Shown here piece after piece: positions 13,953 to 24,141 of a stretch of DNA of 25,575 bases; positions within the stretch are counted from its first letter, which is position 1, and the number at the start of each line of letters is the position of its first letter. Under the pieces are notes generated by a model. The model made no database searches. It saw nothing but the letters and a program-made list of their open reading frames with translations, and had not been told where the DNA came from. The position numbers were made by a program, and so were the translations under genes. The stretch comes from JAGHEK01 sp044426235 (GTDB lineage: Bacteria > Bacillota > Clostridia > Peptostreptococcales > Peptostreptococcaceae), in NCBI GenBank assembly GCA_044426235.1, contig JAWXUS010000021.1, forward strand, positions 1 to 25,575, written 5' to 3'.

Positions 13953-16900
13953 TTATTTAAAGTATTTTATACCACTTTCAAATATCTTTTGATCTTTTTC
14001 ACCATAGATATTTTTCATAACATTATTTCCAATTCTCTCAGAGTGACCCATCTTACCAAATATCTTTCCACACTCACTAGTAATACCTTCTACCGCATTA
14101 TATGAACCATTTGGGTTGAATAATATATCACTACTTGCATTTTCATCAAAATCAACATATTGAGTTGCTATTTGACCATTTTCAATTAACTTCTTCATCA
14201 TTTCATCACTTGCAATAAACTTTCCTTCTCCGTGAGAAATTGCCATTGAGTGAATATCTCCAACGTTAGTTTCATATAACCAAGGAGACTTATTTGAAGT
14301 TATTTTAGTTCTAATAACTTGTGATTGATGTCTATTTATATCGTTATATGTTAATGTTGGACAATTTTCAGTAGTTTCAGTTATCTTTCCATATGGAAGA
14401 AGTCCAAGTTTTATTAATGCTTGGAAACCATTACATATACCAAGAATTAATCCATCATTTTTATCTAAGAATACTTCTATCGCCTCAGTTATTTGCTCAT
14501 TACTAAATACTGCTTTTATGAATTTAGCAGAACCATCTGGTTCATCTCCTGCACTAAATCCACCTGGTAACATTAATATTTGAGACTCTTTTATTCTTTT
14601 CGCTATTTCTTCTATTGAAGAATCTATATCGTTAGCCTTTAAATTCTTAAATACTTCTATGTGAGGATCTCCCCCAGCTTTTAAGAATGCTTTTTCAAGA
14701 TCATACTCAGAATTAGTTCCTGGGAATGTTGGTATAAATACCTTTGGCTTTGCAATCTTAATGTTAGAAGTTTTCTTGTTAGTATTCACAAATGAAACAT
14801 TTTGAACTTTTCTATCAGCCTTTTCAACTTTAGTTGGGAATATTTCTTCAAGTACTCCACTAAAACTTTCATATATCATTTCTAAGTTTATAGTTTCATC
14901 TTTAACTTTTAATTCATAACTTTCAGTAGTATTTCCAAGTAATATAGCATTTTCAAAGTCATAAGTTTCAGTAGTTTCAACTAAGAATGATCCATAAATT
15001 GCATCATATAAATCAACATTAGTATCATTTAAGTCTACCCCTATTTTATTACCAAAACTCATCTTACATATAGCCTCAACTATTCCACCTGCTCCAATTG
15101 AATAAGTAGATAGTATATTGCTATTATTTTGGTATATGAATTCAAAGTTTTTCTTTAATTCATTCATATCAAGTGAATAATCTTCAAGCCTATTAGTTTT
15201 TATTAAGTATAAATTAGAATTTGTCTTTTTAAGTTCAGAACTTATAACATCGTCTGTATTTATAGTGTTAACAGAGAAACTAACTAATGTTGGAGGTACT
15301 GATATATCTTTAAACGTTCCAGACATACTATCTTTTCCACCAATTGCAGGTATTTCTAATTCATTTTGAACGTAATATGCACCAAGTAATGCAGAGAATG
15401 GTTTACCCCATTTTTCTTTATCAGTTCCTAACTTTTCAAAATACTCTTGAAGTGATAATCTAGTTTTTTTGTAATCACACCCACTAGCTACAACTTTACA
15501 AATGCTATCTATTACTGCATAGTATGCACCATAGAATGGACTCCATTTTGCAATGTATGGATTATATCCATAACTCATAACACTTGCAGTTTTAGTTTCA
15601 CATTCAACAGGAATTTTACAAACCATACTTTGAGAAGGAGTTTGTTGATACTTTCCTCCAAATGGCATTAAAACACTTGATGCCCCTATTGAACTATCAA
15701 ACTTTTGAAGTAATCCTTTTTGCGAACATACATTTAAATTCTTCATAACACTATTTATTTTATCAAAGTTTGTTTTATCATTTTCACTAAACAAGTTCAT
15801 ATTAAATTCTTCATTATTAGATGAAACTAAAACTTCATTTTCACCTGTTACTCCATTAGTTTCAATGAAATCTCTTTCTAAATTAACACAAACTTCACCA
15901 TTATAATACATTCTCATATAACCACTATCAGTTATATCCGCAACGTGAGTTGCCTCTAAATTTTCTTTATTTGATAATTCTATGAACTTCTCTAAATTTG
16001 ATTTATCAAGAACTACCGCCATTCTCTCTTGACTCTCACTTATTGCTATTTCAGTTTGATTAAGTCCTTCATACTTTAAAGGAACTCTATGTAAATATAT
16101 ATCTAAACTATCTGCAAGTTCCCCTATTGCAACACTTACTCCACCTGCACCAAAATCGTTACATCTTTTTATCATTTTACTTACTATACTATTTCTAAAT
16201 AGTCTTTGAATTTTTCTTTCCGTTGGTGCATCACCTTTTTGAACTTCAGAACCACATTCTTTAATAGAATTTTCATCGTGTTCCTTAGATGAACCAGTTG
16301 CACCACCGCAACCATCACGTCCAGTTTTTCCTCCAACAAGTATAACTACATCTCCTGGCATTGGAACTTCACGAACAACATTTTCTTTTTTAGTTGCCGC
16401 TATAACTGCTCCAACTTCCATTCTTTTTGCAACAAAATCTTCGTGATAAACTTCACTAACAAGACCTGTTGAAAGTCCTATTTGGTTTCCATAAGAACTA
16501 TATCCACTAGATGCTCCAGTAGTTATTTTCTTTTGAGAAAGCTTACCTTCTAAAGTTTCTTTATTTAGTGGATTTGCACTTCCACTAACTCTCATAGCTT
16601 GATAAACATAACTTCTTCCTGAAAGTGGATCTCTAATTGCTCCACCTAAACAAGTTTGTGCTCCACCAAATGGCTCTATTTCAGTTGGGTGGTTATGTGT
16701 TTCATTTTTAAACATTAATAAATATTCTTCTTTAGTTTCAACGCCATTAAAATCTATTTTATCTACTATAACATTTATACTACAAGCATTTATTTCTTCA
16801 CTAACATCTAAATCTTCTAATTTATTGTTAAGTCTTAATTCCTTCATACATATAACAGCAATATCCATTAAAGTTATATCTTTTTTAGAATCTATATTTT

Positions 16901-17660
16901 TTCTTGAAGTTAAATACATTTCATAACTTTTATTTATTAAATCATTATATTTACCGTCTTCTATAACTACATTTTTAAGCTTCGTCATAAAAGTTGTGTG
17001 GCGACAATGATCAGACCAATATGTATCTAAAACTTTTATTTCAGTTATAGTTGGATTTCTTTTTTGTGTTACAAAGTAATCTCTTATGTGAGTTAAATCA
17101 AGAATAGTCATTGCTAAACTATTTTGATCTAAGAAATTTTGTAATTCTTCACTAGTAAAGTTTGTAAAGTTTTCTATTATCTCAACAGGCTTATAACTAT
17201 TAGTATCAAAAGTATTATCTAAAATATTAAATAAATCACATTCTTCACTATCTATAGTATTTATTAAAAACTTCTTAACCTTAGCTAAGCTTTCTTCATC
17301 TATGTTATTAAACGAATAAACTTTTGCTGTTTTAACTACAGGTTTTTTACCACAAAGTATTTCAACTGACTGTTCAGCAAAGTCTGCTCTTTGATCATAT
17401 TGGCCATCAAGGTATTTAACACAAACATAAGTTTTATTTTCGTCAAGTTCTATTTTTTCAAAATGAACATCATCAACATTTGCTTCACTAAAAACTACTT
17501 TTGAAGACTTTTTAAACTCTTGTTCATTTATATCAAAAACATCGTATCTATTATATATAGATACATTTTCAAGTTTTATTTGTAAACTCTCTAAAATGTC
17601 CTTTTGAAGACTTTTTGAGTGAGTACAAAATTCTTTTTTCTTTTCAACAAATATTCTCAT
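13953..17660 (-). CDS. purL: Phosphoribosylformylglycinamidine synthase, large single-chain form
   Basis: The enzyme converts FGAR, glutamine and ATP to FGAM, step four of purine synthesis. At 1235 residues it is the long form that fuses the synthase and glutaminase, so no separate purS or purQ is needed. Visible motifs include DTYWSDHCRHTTF near residue 220, FKNETHNHPTEIEPFGGAQ (ATP/substrate site), and the C-terminal class I amidotransferase with nucleophile Cys1076 in GICNGFQA and the catalytic His in SHGEGKF. The sequence style matches the shorter clostridial type of long PurL rather than the ~1300-residue proteobacterial PurL. ATG 17660 follows purD by 13 bases, and the gene is the last of the operon. 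Confidence 0.96.
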   Translation of the reverse strand: MRIFVEKKKEFCTHSKSLQKDILESLQIKLENVSIYNRYDVFDINEQEFKKSSKVVFSEANVDDVHFEKIELDENKTYVCVKYLDGQYDQRADFAEQSVEILCGKKPVVKTAKVYSFNNIDEESLAKVKKFLINTIDSEECDLFNILDNTFDTNSYKPVEIIENFTNFTSEELQNFLDQNSLAMTILDLTHIRDYFVTQKRNPTITEIKVLDTYWSDHCRHTTFMTKLKNVVIEDGKYNDLINKSYEMYLTSRKNIDSKKDITLMDIAVICMKELRLNNKLEDLDVSEEINACSINVIVDKIDFNGVETKEEYLLMFKNETHNHPTEIEPFGGAQTCLGGAIRDPLSGRSYVYQAMRVSGSANPLNKETLEGKLSQKKITTGASSGYSSYGNQIGLSTGLVSEVYHEDFVAKRMEVGAVIAATKKENVVREVPMPGDVVILVGGKTGRDGCGGATGSSKEHDENSIKECGSEVQKGDAPTERKIQRLFRNSIVSKMIKRCNDFGAGGVSVAIGELADSLDIYLHRVPLKYEGLNQTEIAISESQERMAVVLDKSNLEKFIELSNKENLEATHVADITDSGYMRMYYNGEVCVNLERDFIETNGVTGENEVLVSSNNEEFNMNLFSENDKTNFDKINSVMKNLNVCSQKGLLQKFDSSIGASSVLMPFGGKYQQTPSQSMVCKIPVECETKTASVMSYGYNPYIAKWSPFYGAYYAVIDSICKVVASGCDYKKTRLSLQEYFEKLGTDKEKWGKPFSALLGAYYVQNELEIPAIGGKDSMSGTFKDISVPPTLVSFSVNTINTDDVISSELKKTNSNLYLIKTNRLEDYSLDMNELKKNFEFIYQNNSNILSTYSIGAGGIVEAICKMSFGNKIGVDLNDTNVDLYDAIYGSFLVETTETYDFENAILLGNTTESYELKVKDETINLEMIYESFSGVLEEIFPTKVEKADRKVQNVSFVNTNKKTSNIKIAKPKVFIPTFPGTNSEYDLEKAFLKAGGDPHIEVFKNLKANDIDSSIEEIAKRIKESQILMLPGGFSAGDEPDGSAKFIKAVFSNEQITEAIEVFLDKNDGLILGICNGFQALIKLGLLPYGKITETTENCPTLTYNDINRHQSQVIRTKITSNKSPWLYETNVGDIHSMAISHGEGKFIASDEMMKKLIENGQIATQYVDFDENASSDILFNPNGSYNAVEGITSECGKIFGKMGHSERIGNNVMKNIYGEKDQKIFESGIKYFK

Positions 17661-17673
17661 AAAAAATCCCCCT

Positions 17674-18924
17674 CTATTTTATGTCTGTTCTATAGTGCAT
17701 ACCATCAAAACTTATTTTTTGAATATTTTTATAAACCTTCTTTGATGCATCTGATATATTTTCTCCAAGTACACAAACTCCAAGAACACGACCTCCATTA
17801 GTAACTAATCTTTGGTCTTCTGTATATTTTGTTCCACTATGGAAAACTACTATTTCATCATCAAGATTATTAAGTCCAAATATCTCTTTTCCCGTTTCAT
17901 AAGATTTTGGATATCCACCACTGCTTAAAATAACACAAACTGCACTCTCTTCTTTATATTCAATAGACATATTAACTAGCTTATCGTCTAATATATTTTC
18001 AATTATGCTACTAAGTGGAGTTTTAAGTCTTAGAAGTAAAACTTGTGTTTCAGGATCTCCAAATCTAGTATTAAATTCAAGAACCTTAGGCCCATCTTTA
18101 GTAATCATAAGACCAACAAAAAGTATTCCTCTAAAATCTAAATTTTCTGATAAAAAACCATTATAAGCTCTATCAAGTACTTCTTCTTTAATTTGCTTAT
18201 CTAATTCATCGTTGTATATAGTACTTGGAGATATAGTCCCCATACCACCTGTATTTAGTCCAACTTCACCATTAAATATTTTCTTATGATCTTTTGCACT
18301 AACCATTGGAACTATTCCACTCTTATCAACAAATGCTATGATAGAAGTTTCTATTCCTTGTAAGAATTCTTCAATAACGACTTTGCTACCTTCTTCTTTA
18401 AATACTCTATTAACTAAAATATCTTCAAGACCTCTTATCGCATCTTCTTCATTTTCACAAATTAAAACACCTTTTCCTGCACAAAGTCCATCGGCCTTTA
18501 TAACTACAGGATATGAAAATTCTTTTAATGAATTTTTAGCTTCTTCAAAATCATCACATTCAATATATTTAGCAGATGCTATATTATATTTTTCAAAGAA
18601 TTCTTTTGAATAACTTTTACTTCCTTCAAGTTTAGCACTATTTTTATTTACTCCAAAAACCTTAAGACCTTCTTCTTCAAATCTATCAGCAATCCCTTCA
18701 CAAAGCGGAACTTCAGGGCCTACTATTGTAAAGTCTATTTCTTTTTCTTTTGCAAAAGTTATTAATGAATCAAAATCAGTTTCATCTATATCAACTAATT
18801 TTGCAATTTTACTTATTCCTGCATTTCCTCTTGCACAATATATATTTTTTACGTTATTTTCTTCGTTTAATTTATGTATTATTGAATGTTCTCTTCCACC
18901 GCTACCAATAACTAAAATATTCAT
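17674..18924 (-). CDS. purD: Phosphoribosylamine-glycine ligase (GAR synthetase)
   Basis: PurD joins glycine to phosphoribosylamine using ATP, step two of the pathway. The 416-residue protein has the family's usual length and ATP-grasp fold. The N-terminus is MNILVIGSGGREHSI; GPEVPLCEGIAD appears near residue 75, the ATP-grasp motif VIKADGLCAGKGV near 145, GGMGTISP, and the Mg-binding FNTRFGDPETQ near 285. ATG 18924 lies 22 bases after purH with an AGGAG-like site. It is monofunctional; there is no fused PurM or PurN domain, both being separate genes in this operon. Confidence 0.97.
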   Translation of the reverse strand: MNILVIGSGGREHSIIHKLNEENNVKNIYCARGNAGISKIAKLVDIDETDFDSLITFAKEKEIDFTIVGPEVPLCEGIADRFEEEGLKVFGVNKNSAKLEGSKSYSKEFFEKYNIASAKYIECDDFEEAKNSLKEFSYPVVIKADGLCAGKGVLICENEEDAIRGLEDILVNRVFKEEGSKVVIEEFLQGIETSIIAFVDKSGIVPMVSAKDHKKIFNGEVGLNTGGMGTISPSTIYNDELDKQIKEEVLDRAYNGFLSENLDFRGILFVGLMITKDGPKVLEFNTRFGDPETQVLLLRLKTPLSSIIENILDDKLVNMSIEYKEESAVCVILSSGGYPKSYETGKEIFGLNNLDDEIVVFHSGTKYTEDQRLVTNGGRVLGVCVLGENISDASKKVYKNIQKISFDGMHYRTDIK

Positions 18925-18946
18925 AGTATTCTCCTAATAACCTTTT

Positions 18947-20467
18947 TTAGTGTTTGAAATGACGAACTTTAGTGAATACCATATTCATTTCTAATTCATC
19001 ACAAGTATTTATTGAATCAATATCTTTTATAGATCCCCCTGGTTGACATATACTTTTTATATTATATTCATTAGCTAATTTAACACAATCATCAAATGGT
19101 AAGAAAGCATCACTACATAAAACACTTCCTGTAAAATCTTTTTCTTTATTATTTTCAAGTGCATTTTTAAGTGCCCATATTCTAGAAGTTTGACCACAAC
19201 CACTAGCTAAAGTTTGACCATCTTTGACTATTACTATTGCATTTGATTTCATATTTTTTACTATCTTCATTCCAAATTTCATATCAGATAACTCTTTTTC
19301 ACTTGGAGATATTTTAGTCATAACTTCATAACCTTCATCAAGTAATTCATCATTTTCTTGAACTAAAAGTTTTCCATCTAAATATTTAAAATCATACTTA
19401 TTAGTTTTTATATCTATTTTATTTAATCTTAATACTCTAAGATTTTTCTTTTTAGTTAATATTTCTAAAGCTTCACTAGTAAAGTCATATGCACAAACTA
19501 TCTCAAGGAATATTTCGCTAAGTAAAGATGCCGTTTCTTTATCAACAGTTCCATTTATTCCAACTATTCCACCAAATATTGAAATTTTATCACTTTCATA
19601 ACATTTCTTAAATGCCTCGTAAGAAGTATTTGCTATACCAACTCCACAAGGATTAGTATGTTTTATTGCTACTGCACAAGTTTCATCTTTAAATTCTCTA
19701 AGAACTTCAAGACACCCGTGTAAATCATTTATATTATTAAATGAAAGTTCTTTTCCATTTAATTGTTCATAATCAAGTATAGTTCTTTTTGAATTAGAAT
19801 CCTTATATAAACTTGCATTTTGATGAGGATTTTCTCCATATCTTAAACTTTCTTCTTTATCAAAAGTTAAAGTCATACTTTGTGGGAAAGTATCACCACA
19901 TAAATCTAAGAAATAATTACTTATTAAAGCATCATATCTTGCAGTTAATAAAAATGCCTTCTTAGATAAATTAAGTCTATCTTCAATAGTTATACTATTA
20001 TTTTTTAATTTGTTAAAAATACATTCAAAATCATTATTATCAGTTACGATTAACACATCTTTATAATTTTTTGCACTACTTCTTATCATAGATGGTCCAC
20101 CAATATCTATATTTTCAATAGTTTCTTCTAAACCTTTATTACTTTTTATAGTTCCTTCAAAGTCATATAAGTTACAAACTACTATATCTATTGGTTTTAT
20201 GTTTAGTTCTTCTACAGTTTCAACGTGATTTGAGTCATCTCTTTTATATAAAATACCACCGTGAATGTATGGACTTAAAGTTTTAACTCTTCCATTTAAT
20301 ATTTCTGGAAAATTAGTTACACTTTCAATGCTATTAGCACTAACTCCATTTTCATTTAATATCTTTAGTGTGTTACCAGTAGAAATTATTTCTACACCTA
20401 TACTTTCTAAATTTTTTGCAAATTCAACTACTCCAGTTTTATCAGTTACACTAATTAATGCTCTCAT
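18947..20467 (-). CDS. purH: Bifunctional AICAR transformylase / IMP cyclohydrolase
   Basis: PurH carries out the last two steps to IMP: formyl transfer from 10-formyl-THF to AICAR, and ring closure. The 506-residue protein starts with the IMP cyclohydrolase MGS-like domain (RALISVTDKTGVVEFA, STGNT). It continues with the transformylase domain carrying the Lys-His pair in AIKHTNPCG and RYGENPHQ. The C-terminus PGGSIKDIDSINTCDE and MVFTKVRHFKH is typical. ATG 20467 lies 17 bases inside purN, with purine-rich GGAGAAGAAG upstream, so translation is probably coupled to purN. Confidence 0.97.
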   Translation of the reverse strand: MRALISVTDKTGVVEFAKNLESIGVEIISTGNTLKILNENGVSANSIESVTNFPEILNGRVKTLSPYIHGGILYKRDDSNHVETVEELNIKPIDIVVCNLYDFEGTIKSNKGLEETIENIDIGGPSMIRSSAKNYKDVLIVTDNNDFECIFNKLKNNSITIEDRLNLSKKAFLLTARYDALISNYFLDLCGDTFPQSMTLTFDKEESLRYGENPHQNASLYKDSNSKRTILDYEQLNGKELSFNNINDLHGCLEVLREFKDETCAVAIKHTNPCGVGIANTSYEAFKKCYESDKISIFGGIVGINGTVDKETASLLSEIFLEIVCAYDFTSEALEILTKKKNLRVLRLNKIDIKTNKYDFKYLDGKLLVQENDELLDEGYEVMTKISPSEKELSDMKFGMKIVKNMKSNAIVIVKDGQTLASGCGQTSRIWALKNALENNKEKDFTGSVLCSDAFLPFDDCVKLANEYNIKSICQPGGSIKDIDSINTCDELEMNMVFTKVRHFKH

Positions 20468-21035
20468 CTTCTTCTCCCTTTATATAAACTCTATTATTAA
20501 TAACTTCAATTTTATTTTCTAAGAAAAGTTTCACAGTCTTTGGAAGTATATCGTGTTCAATTTTTAAAACTTTCTTTTGAATACTAACTTCATCATCAAA
20601 ACTATTTACCTCACAAGACTTTTGCATAATAATATTTCCAGTATCAACTCCACTGTCAACAAAATGAACAGTGGCACCAGTTATTCTAACTCCACTTTCA
20701 TAAACACTTTTGTGTACGTTCATTCCATAAAACCCCTTCCCACAAAAACTTGGGATTAAGGAAGGGTGTATATTTATAACTGTAAAATTTTCTAAAAATC
20801 TTTTTGATATTATTTTTAAATATCCTGCAAGAACAACTAACTTAACATTTTTTGATTTAAGTATTTTAATCATTTTCTCTTCATTATTTTCAAAATAACA
20901 ATCAATATTTTGTTTCTTGCATCTAGTTAATCCATAAGCATCTTCACTGCTACTAATAACAACTGAAATATCTATATTGTTATCAATTAAACTTTGCAAA
21001 TTACTTCCTGAACCACTAATTAAGACTCCTAACAT
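20451..21035 (-). CDS. purN: Phosphoribosylglycinamide formyltransferase
   Basis: PurN transfers a formyl group from 10-formyl-THF to GAR, step three of the pathway. At 194 residues it has the normal length. It shows the N-terminal VLISGSGSNLQSL phosphate loop, the catalytic Asn-His in INIHPSLIPSF, and the Asp in FVDSGVDTG, with HFVDSG part of the folate-binding hallmark. ATG 21035 overlaps the end of purM by seven bases and its own end overlaps purH by 17. The formate-dependent PurT alternative is not present in this window. Confidence 0.96.
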   Translation of the reverse strand: MLGVLISGSGSNLQSLIDNNIDISVVISSSEDAYGLTRCKKQNIDCYFENNEEKMIKILKSKNVKLVVLAGYLKIISKRFLENFTVINIHPSLIPSFCGKGFYGMNVHKSVYESGVRITGATVHFVDSGVDTGNIIMQKSCEVNSFDDEVSIQKKVLKIEHDILPKTVKLFLENKIEVINNRVYIKGEEDESIN

Positions 21036-22087
21036 AAATTAACTCCGCCGTGAGTATCAACTACTTCACCAACTTTATATCCTTTTGATTTATGAAGACT
21101 TTTATATTTTTCTTCAACTAAAAGTTCTTCTTCAAATTTATTAATAAATTCTATAACTTCATCTTCAATTTCTTTATCAACAACTAAAACTAAACCAATT
21201 CCCATATTAAAACTTTTGTGAAGTTCTTTTTTATCAATATCAAACTCCTCAATTAATTTAAATATTTCAGGCTTATCCCAACTACTAGTTTCTATATCAA
21301 GACCTAAACCTTTTGGTATTACTCTAGTTATGTTTTCAATAACTCCACCACCTGTTATGTGAGATATTGCTTTTATTTCGAAATTTTTAATTAGTTCTAA
21401 AACTAAATTAACATATATCTTAGTTGGATTAAGTAAGCATTCTCCTAAAGTCATTCCTAATCTTTCTATATAAGTGTTATAATCGTAATCTTTAAATATA
21501 TTTCTAACAAATGAAAAACCATTACTATGAACTCCACTTGAATTTATTCCTATTAAACTATCCCCAGACTTAACATTCTTACCTGTTATTAAGTTTTCTT
21601 TATCTGCTATTCCAACAGAAAAACCACCTAAATCGAAGTCTTCATTTTTGTACATTCCAGGCATCTCTGCAGTTTCTCCACCAAGAAGTGAACAACCACT
21701 CATCTTACATCCATTAACTATTGAATCAACTATCCTCTTAACATTTTCTGATTTTAGTTTTCCAGTAGCTATATAATCAAGGAAGAATAATGGCTTTGCA
21801 CCTTGACATATAAGATCATTAACACACATTGCAACTAAATCTATTCCAACGTTATCTAAATTATCTAACTGTTGACTAATTAAAAGTTTAGTTCCAACTC
21901 CATCAGTACTACTTAAAAGAACTGGTTCTTTCATATTCATAAAAGGAAGTAAGCTATACATTCCACTAAAGTTACCAAGATCCCCTAATACATTTTCATC
22001 ATAAGTTGATTTAACATTCTCCTTTATTAAATCAACAGCTTTATTTCCCTCATCAATATCTACTCCACTATTTTTATACGTTAGCAT
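21029..22087 (-). CDS. purM: Phosphoribosylformylglycinamidine cyclo-ligase (AIR synthetase)
   Basis: PurM closes the imidazole ring, FGAM to AIR, using ATP. The 352 residues have the expected length. Motifs include the N-terminal YKNSGVDIDEGN, STDGVGTKL near residue 60, LGGETAEMPGMY near residue 135, and SSGVHSNGFS near residue 190, all typical of the PurM/PurL ATP-binding superfamily. ATG 22087 overlaps the last seven bases of purF in an ATGCTAA arrangement. The downstream overlap with purN has the same form, so translational coupling is likely across three genes. Confidence 0.97.
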   Translation of the reverse strand: MLTYKNSGVDIDEGNKAVDLIKENVKSTYDENVLGDLGNFSGMYSLLPFMNMKEPVLLSSTDGVGTKLLISQQLDNLDNVGIDLVAMCVNDLICQGAKPLFFLDYIATGKLKSENVKRIVDSIVNGCKMSGCSLLGGETAEMPGMYKNEDFDLGGFSVGIADKENLITGKNVKSGDSLIGINSSGVHSNGFSFVRNIFKDYDYNTYIERLGMTLGECLLNPTKIYVNLVLELIKNFEIKAISHITGGGVIENITRVIPKGLGLDIETSSWDKPEIFKLIEEFDIDKKELHKSFNMGIGLVLVVDKEIEDEVIEFINKFEEELLVEEKYKSLHKSKGYKVGEVVDTHGGVNLC

Positions 22088-23442
22088 AAACTAGCCTCCC
22101 TATCAATATTTTTAACTGGATAATCTCCATCAAAACAAGCCTTACAGAATCCACCCATATCACAAGTTATATTATCTATATCTTCAAGTTCTAAAAATTT
22201 AATACTATCACTTTCAATGAATTCATTCATCTTTTCTAAGTCCATAGTAGATGCAATTAAGTTCTCTCTTTCTGGAGTATCTATCCCATAATAACAACTG
22301 TGTTTTACAGGAGGTGAAGTTATTCTTAAATGAACTTCTTTAGCTCCGCTTTCTTTTAAACTCTTAACTATTAATTTTGAAGTTGTACCACGAACAACAG
22401 AATCATCAATTAATACTATCCTCTTATCCTTAACAACCTCTTTTAATGGATTAAGTTTAATTCTTACTCCTATTTCTCTTTCCTCTTGAGTTGGCTTTAT
22501 AAAAGTTCTACCAACATATCTATTCTTAACTAAACCTTCTTTTATTTCTACATTTTTCTCTTTTGAATACCCAATTGCACCAGCCCATCCACTATCAGGA
22601 ACTGGAACTACAATATCAAAATCTATATCATCATTTTTAGCTAAAGTCTCTCCACATTTAACTCTAAAATCATAAGCATTTAATTTATCAATAGTAGCAT
22701 CATTTCTTGCAAAATAAATATGTTCGAATATGCAACTTCTATTTAAACATTTATAATTACTATAATTAATACTTTCCATCTTATTATCTTTAACTATTAT
22801 TATTTCTCCTGGATTAACATCTCTTATAACTTCTCCTCCAAGAATATCTATTGCACATCCTTCTGATGAAAATATATAAGTATCATCTTTTTTACCAAAT
22901 AATAACGGTCTAAATCCGTGTGGATCACGAACAACAATTAAAGTATCATCAATAGTTATAACCAATGAATAAGCACCTTTTATATAATCCATAACGTGCT
23001 TTATAGTTTCAACTATATCACCTTTATAATACCTTGCAAGAAGATATAAAATAACTTCAGTATCAGAATTTGCAGAGAACATATATCCATCTTCCTCTAA
23101 CATATCCCTTAAATACTTATAATTAACTAAATTTCCGTTATGTGCTATTGAAAAGTTTTTATTTCTTAAATTCCCAATCAGAGGTTGAGCATTTTGAATA
23201 CTGCTTCCCCCTGCAGTTGAATATCTAACGTGCCCAACCCCAACTTTACCATCAAGAGTTTCTAAACTATCTTCGCTAAAAATATCACTTACAAGTCCCA
23301 TACCTTTAACAACATTGTTTTTTTGTCCATCAAAAACACTTATTCCACAACTTTCTTGACCCCTATGTTGAATTGAATAAAGTCCGTAATAAAGGCTTTT
23401 TGAAACATTACTATCTCCATAAATACCAACTATTCCGCACAT
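22081..23442 (-). CDS. purF: Amidophosphoribosyltransferase
   Basis: PurF makes phosphoribosylamine from PRPP and glutamine, the first committed and feedback-regulated step. The 453-residue protein begins MCGIVGIYG, so Cys2 is the Ntn nucleophile once Met is removed and there is no long propeptide. The PRPP loop is visible in IVLIDDSVVRGTTS near residue 345. Cysteines around SCIFEHIYFARND, and FCKACFDGDYP near the C-terminus, fit the iron-sulfur type known from Bacillus. ATG 23442 follows purC by one base. Confidence 0.96.
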   Translation of the reverse strand: MCGIVGIYGDSNVSKSLYYGLYSIQHRGQESCGISVFDGQKNNVVKGMGLVSDIFSEDSLETLDGKVGVGHVRYSTAGGSSIQNAQPLIGNLRNKNFSIAHNGNLVNYKYLRDMLEEDGYMFSANSDTEVILYLLARYYKGDIVETIKHVMDYIKGAYSLVITIDDTLIVVRDPHGFRPLLFGKKDDTYIFSSEGCAIDILGGEVIRDVNPGEIIIVKDNKMESINYSNYKCLNRSCIFEHIYFARNDATIDKLNAYDFRVKCGETLAKNDDIDFDIVVPVPDSGWAGAIGYSKEKNVEIKEGLVKNRYVGRTFIKPTQEEREIGVRIKLNPLKEVVKDKRIVLIDDSVVRGTTSKLIVKSLKESGAKEVHLRITSPPVKHSCYYGIDTPERENLIASTMDLEKMNEFIESDSIKFLELEDIDNITCDMGGFCKACFDGDYPVKNIDREASLC

Positions 23443-23443
23443 A

Positions 23444-24136
23444 TTATCCTCCGATTCTACTTAAAACTTCTTCGTATCCCTTAACTAAATCTCCTAAATC
23501 TCTTCTAAATCTATCTTTATCTAACTTTTCATTAGTTTCTTTATCCCAAAGTCTACAAGTATCAGGACTTATTTCATCTGCAAGAATTACATTTCCATTA
23601 ACATCACGACCAAATTCTAATTTGAAATCAACTAATTTTAAATTCATATCTATAAAGAATTTTTTCATTAAATCATTTATCTTTAAAGTTTGTTCTTTTA
23701 TAGTTTTTAATTCTTCTCTTGTCGCTAACTTAAGAGCCACTACGTGATCTTCATTTATTAATGGATCTCCAAAATCATCATTTTTATAACATAACTCAAA
23801 TATCGGTTCATCTAAAATTAATCCTTCTTCAACCCCTAATCTTTTACAGAAAGATCCAGCAGTTATATTTCTAATTATAACTTCAACTAAAACTATATCA
23901 ACTTTCTTAACTAACATTTCTCTATCTGATAAACACTCTATGTAGTGAGTTTCTACTCCATTTTTCTCAAGCATTTCAAACATAACAGTTGATATCTTAT
24001 TATTTAATATTCCCTTTGAAGATATAGTACCTTTCTTCTCTCCATTAAATGCAGTTGCATCATCTTTATAATAAACTCTATATTCATTTTCATTTTCAGT
24101 TGCAAAAATTTGCTTTGCTTTTCCTTCATATAACAT
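23444..24136 (-). CDS. purC: SAICAR synthetase
   Basis: PurC ligates aspartate to CAIR using ATP. The 230 residues match the compact bacterial form. Motifs are MLYEGKAKQIF at the N-terminus, KDDATAFNGEKK, the core VEVIIRNITAGSFCKR near residue 85, and the C-terminal catalytic region LVDFKLEFGRD and ADEISPDTCRLWD. ATG 24136 lies five bases after purE, with a GGGGG-type ribosome site. It is unfused to PurE, in contrast to the animal enzyme. Confidence 0.97.
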   Translation of the reverse strand: MLYEGKAKQIFATENENEYRVYYKDDATAFNGEKKGTISSKGILNNKISTVMFEMLEKNGVETHYIECLSDREMLVKKVDIVLVEVIIRNITAGSFCKRLGVEEGLILDEPIFELCYKNDDFGDPLINEDHVVALKLATREELKTIKEQTLKINDLMKKFFIDMNLKLVDFKLEFGRDVNGNVILADEISPDTCRLWDKETNEKLDKDRFRRDLGDLVKGYEEVLSRIGG

Positions 24137-24141
24137 TATAA

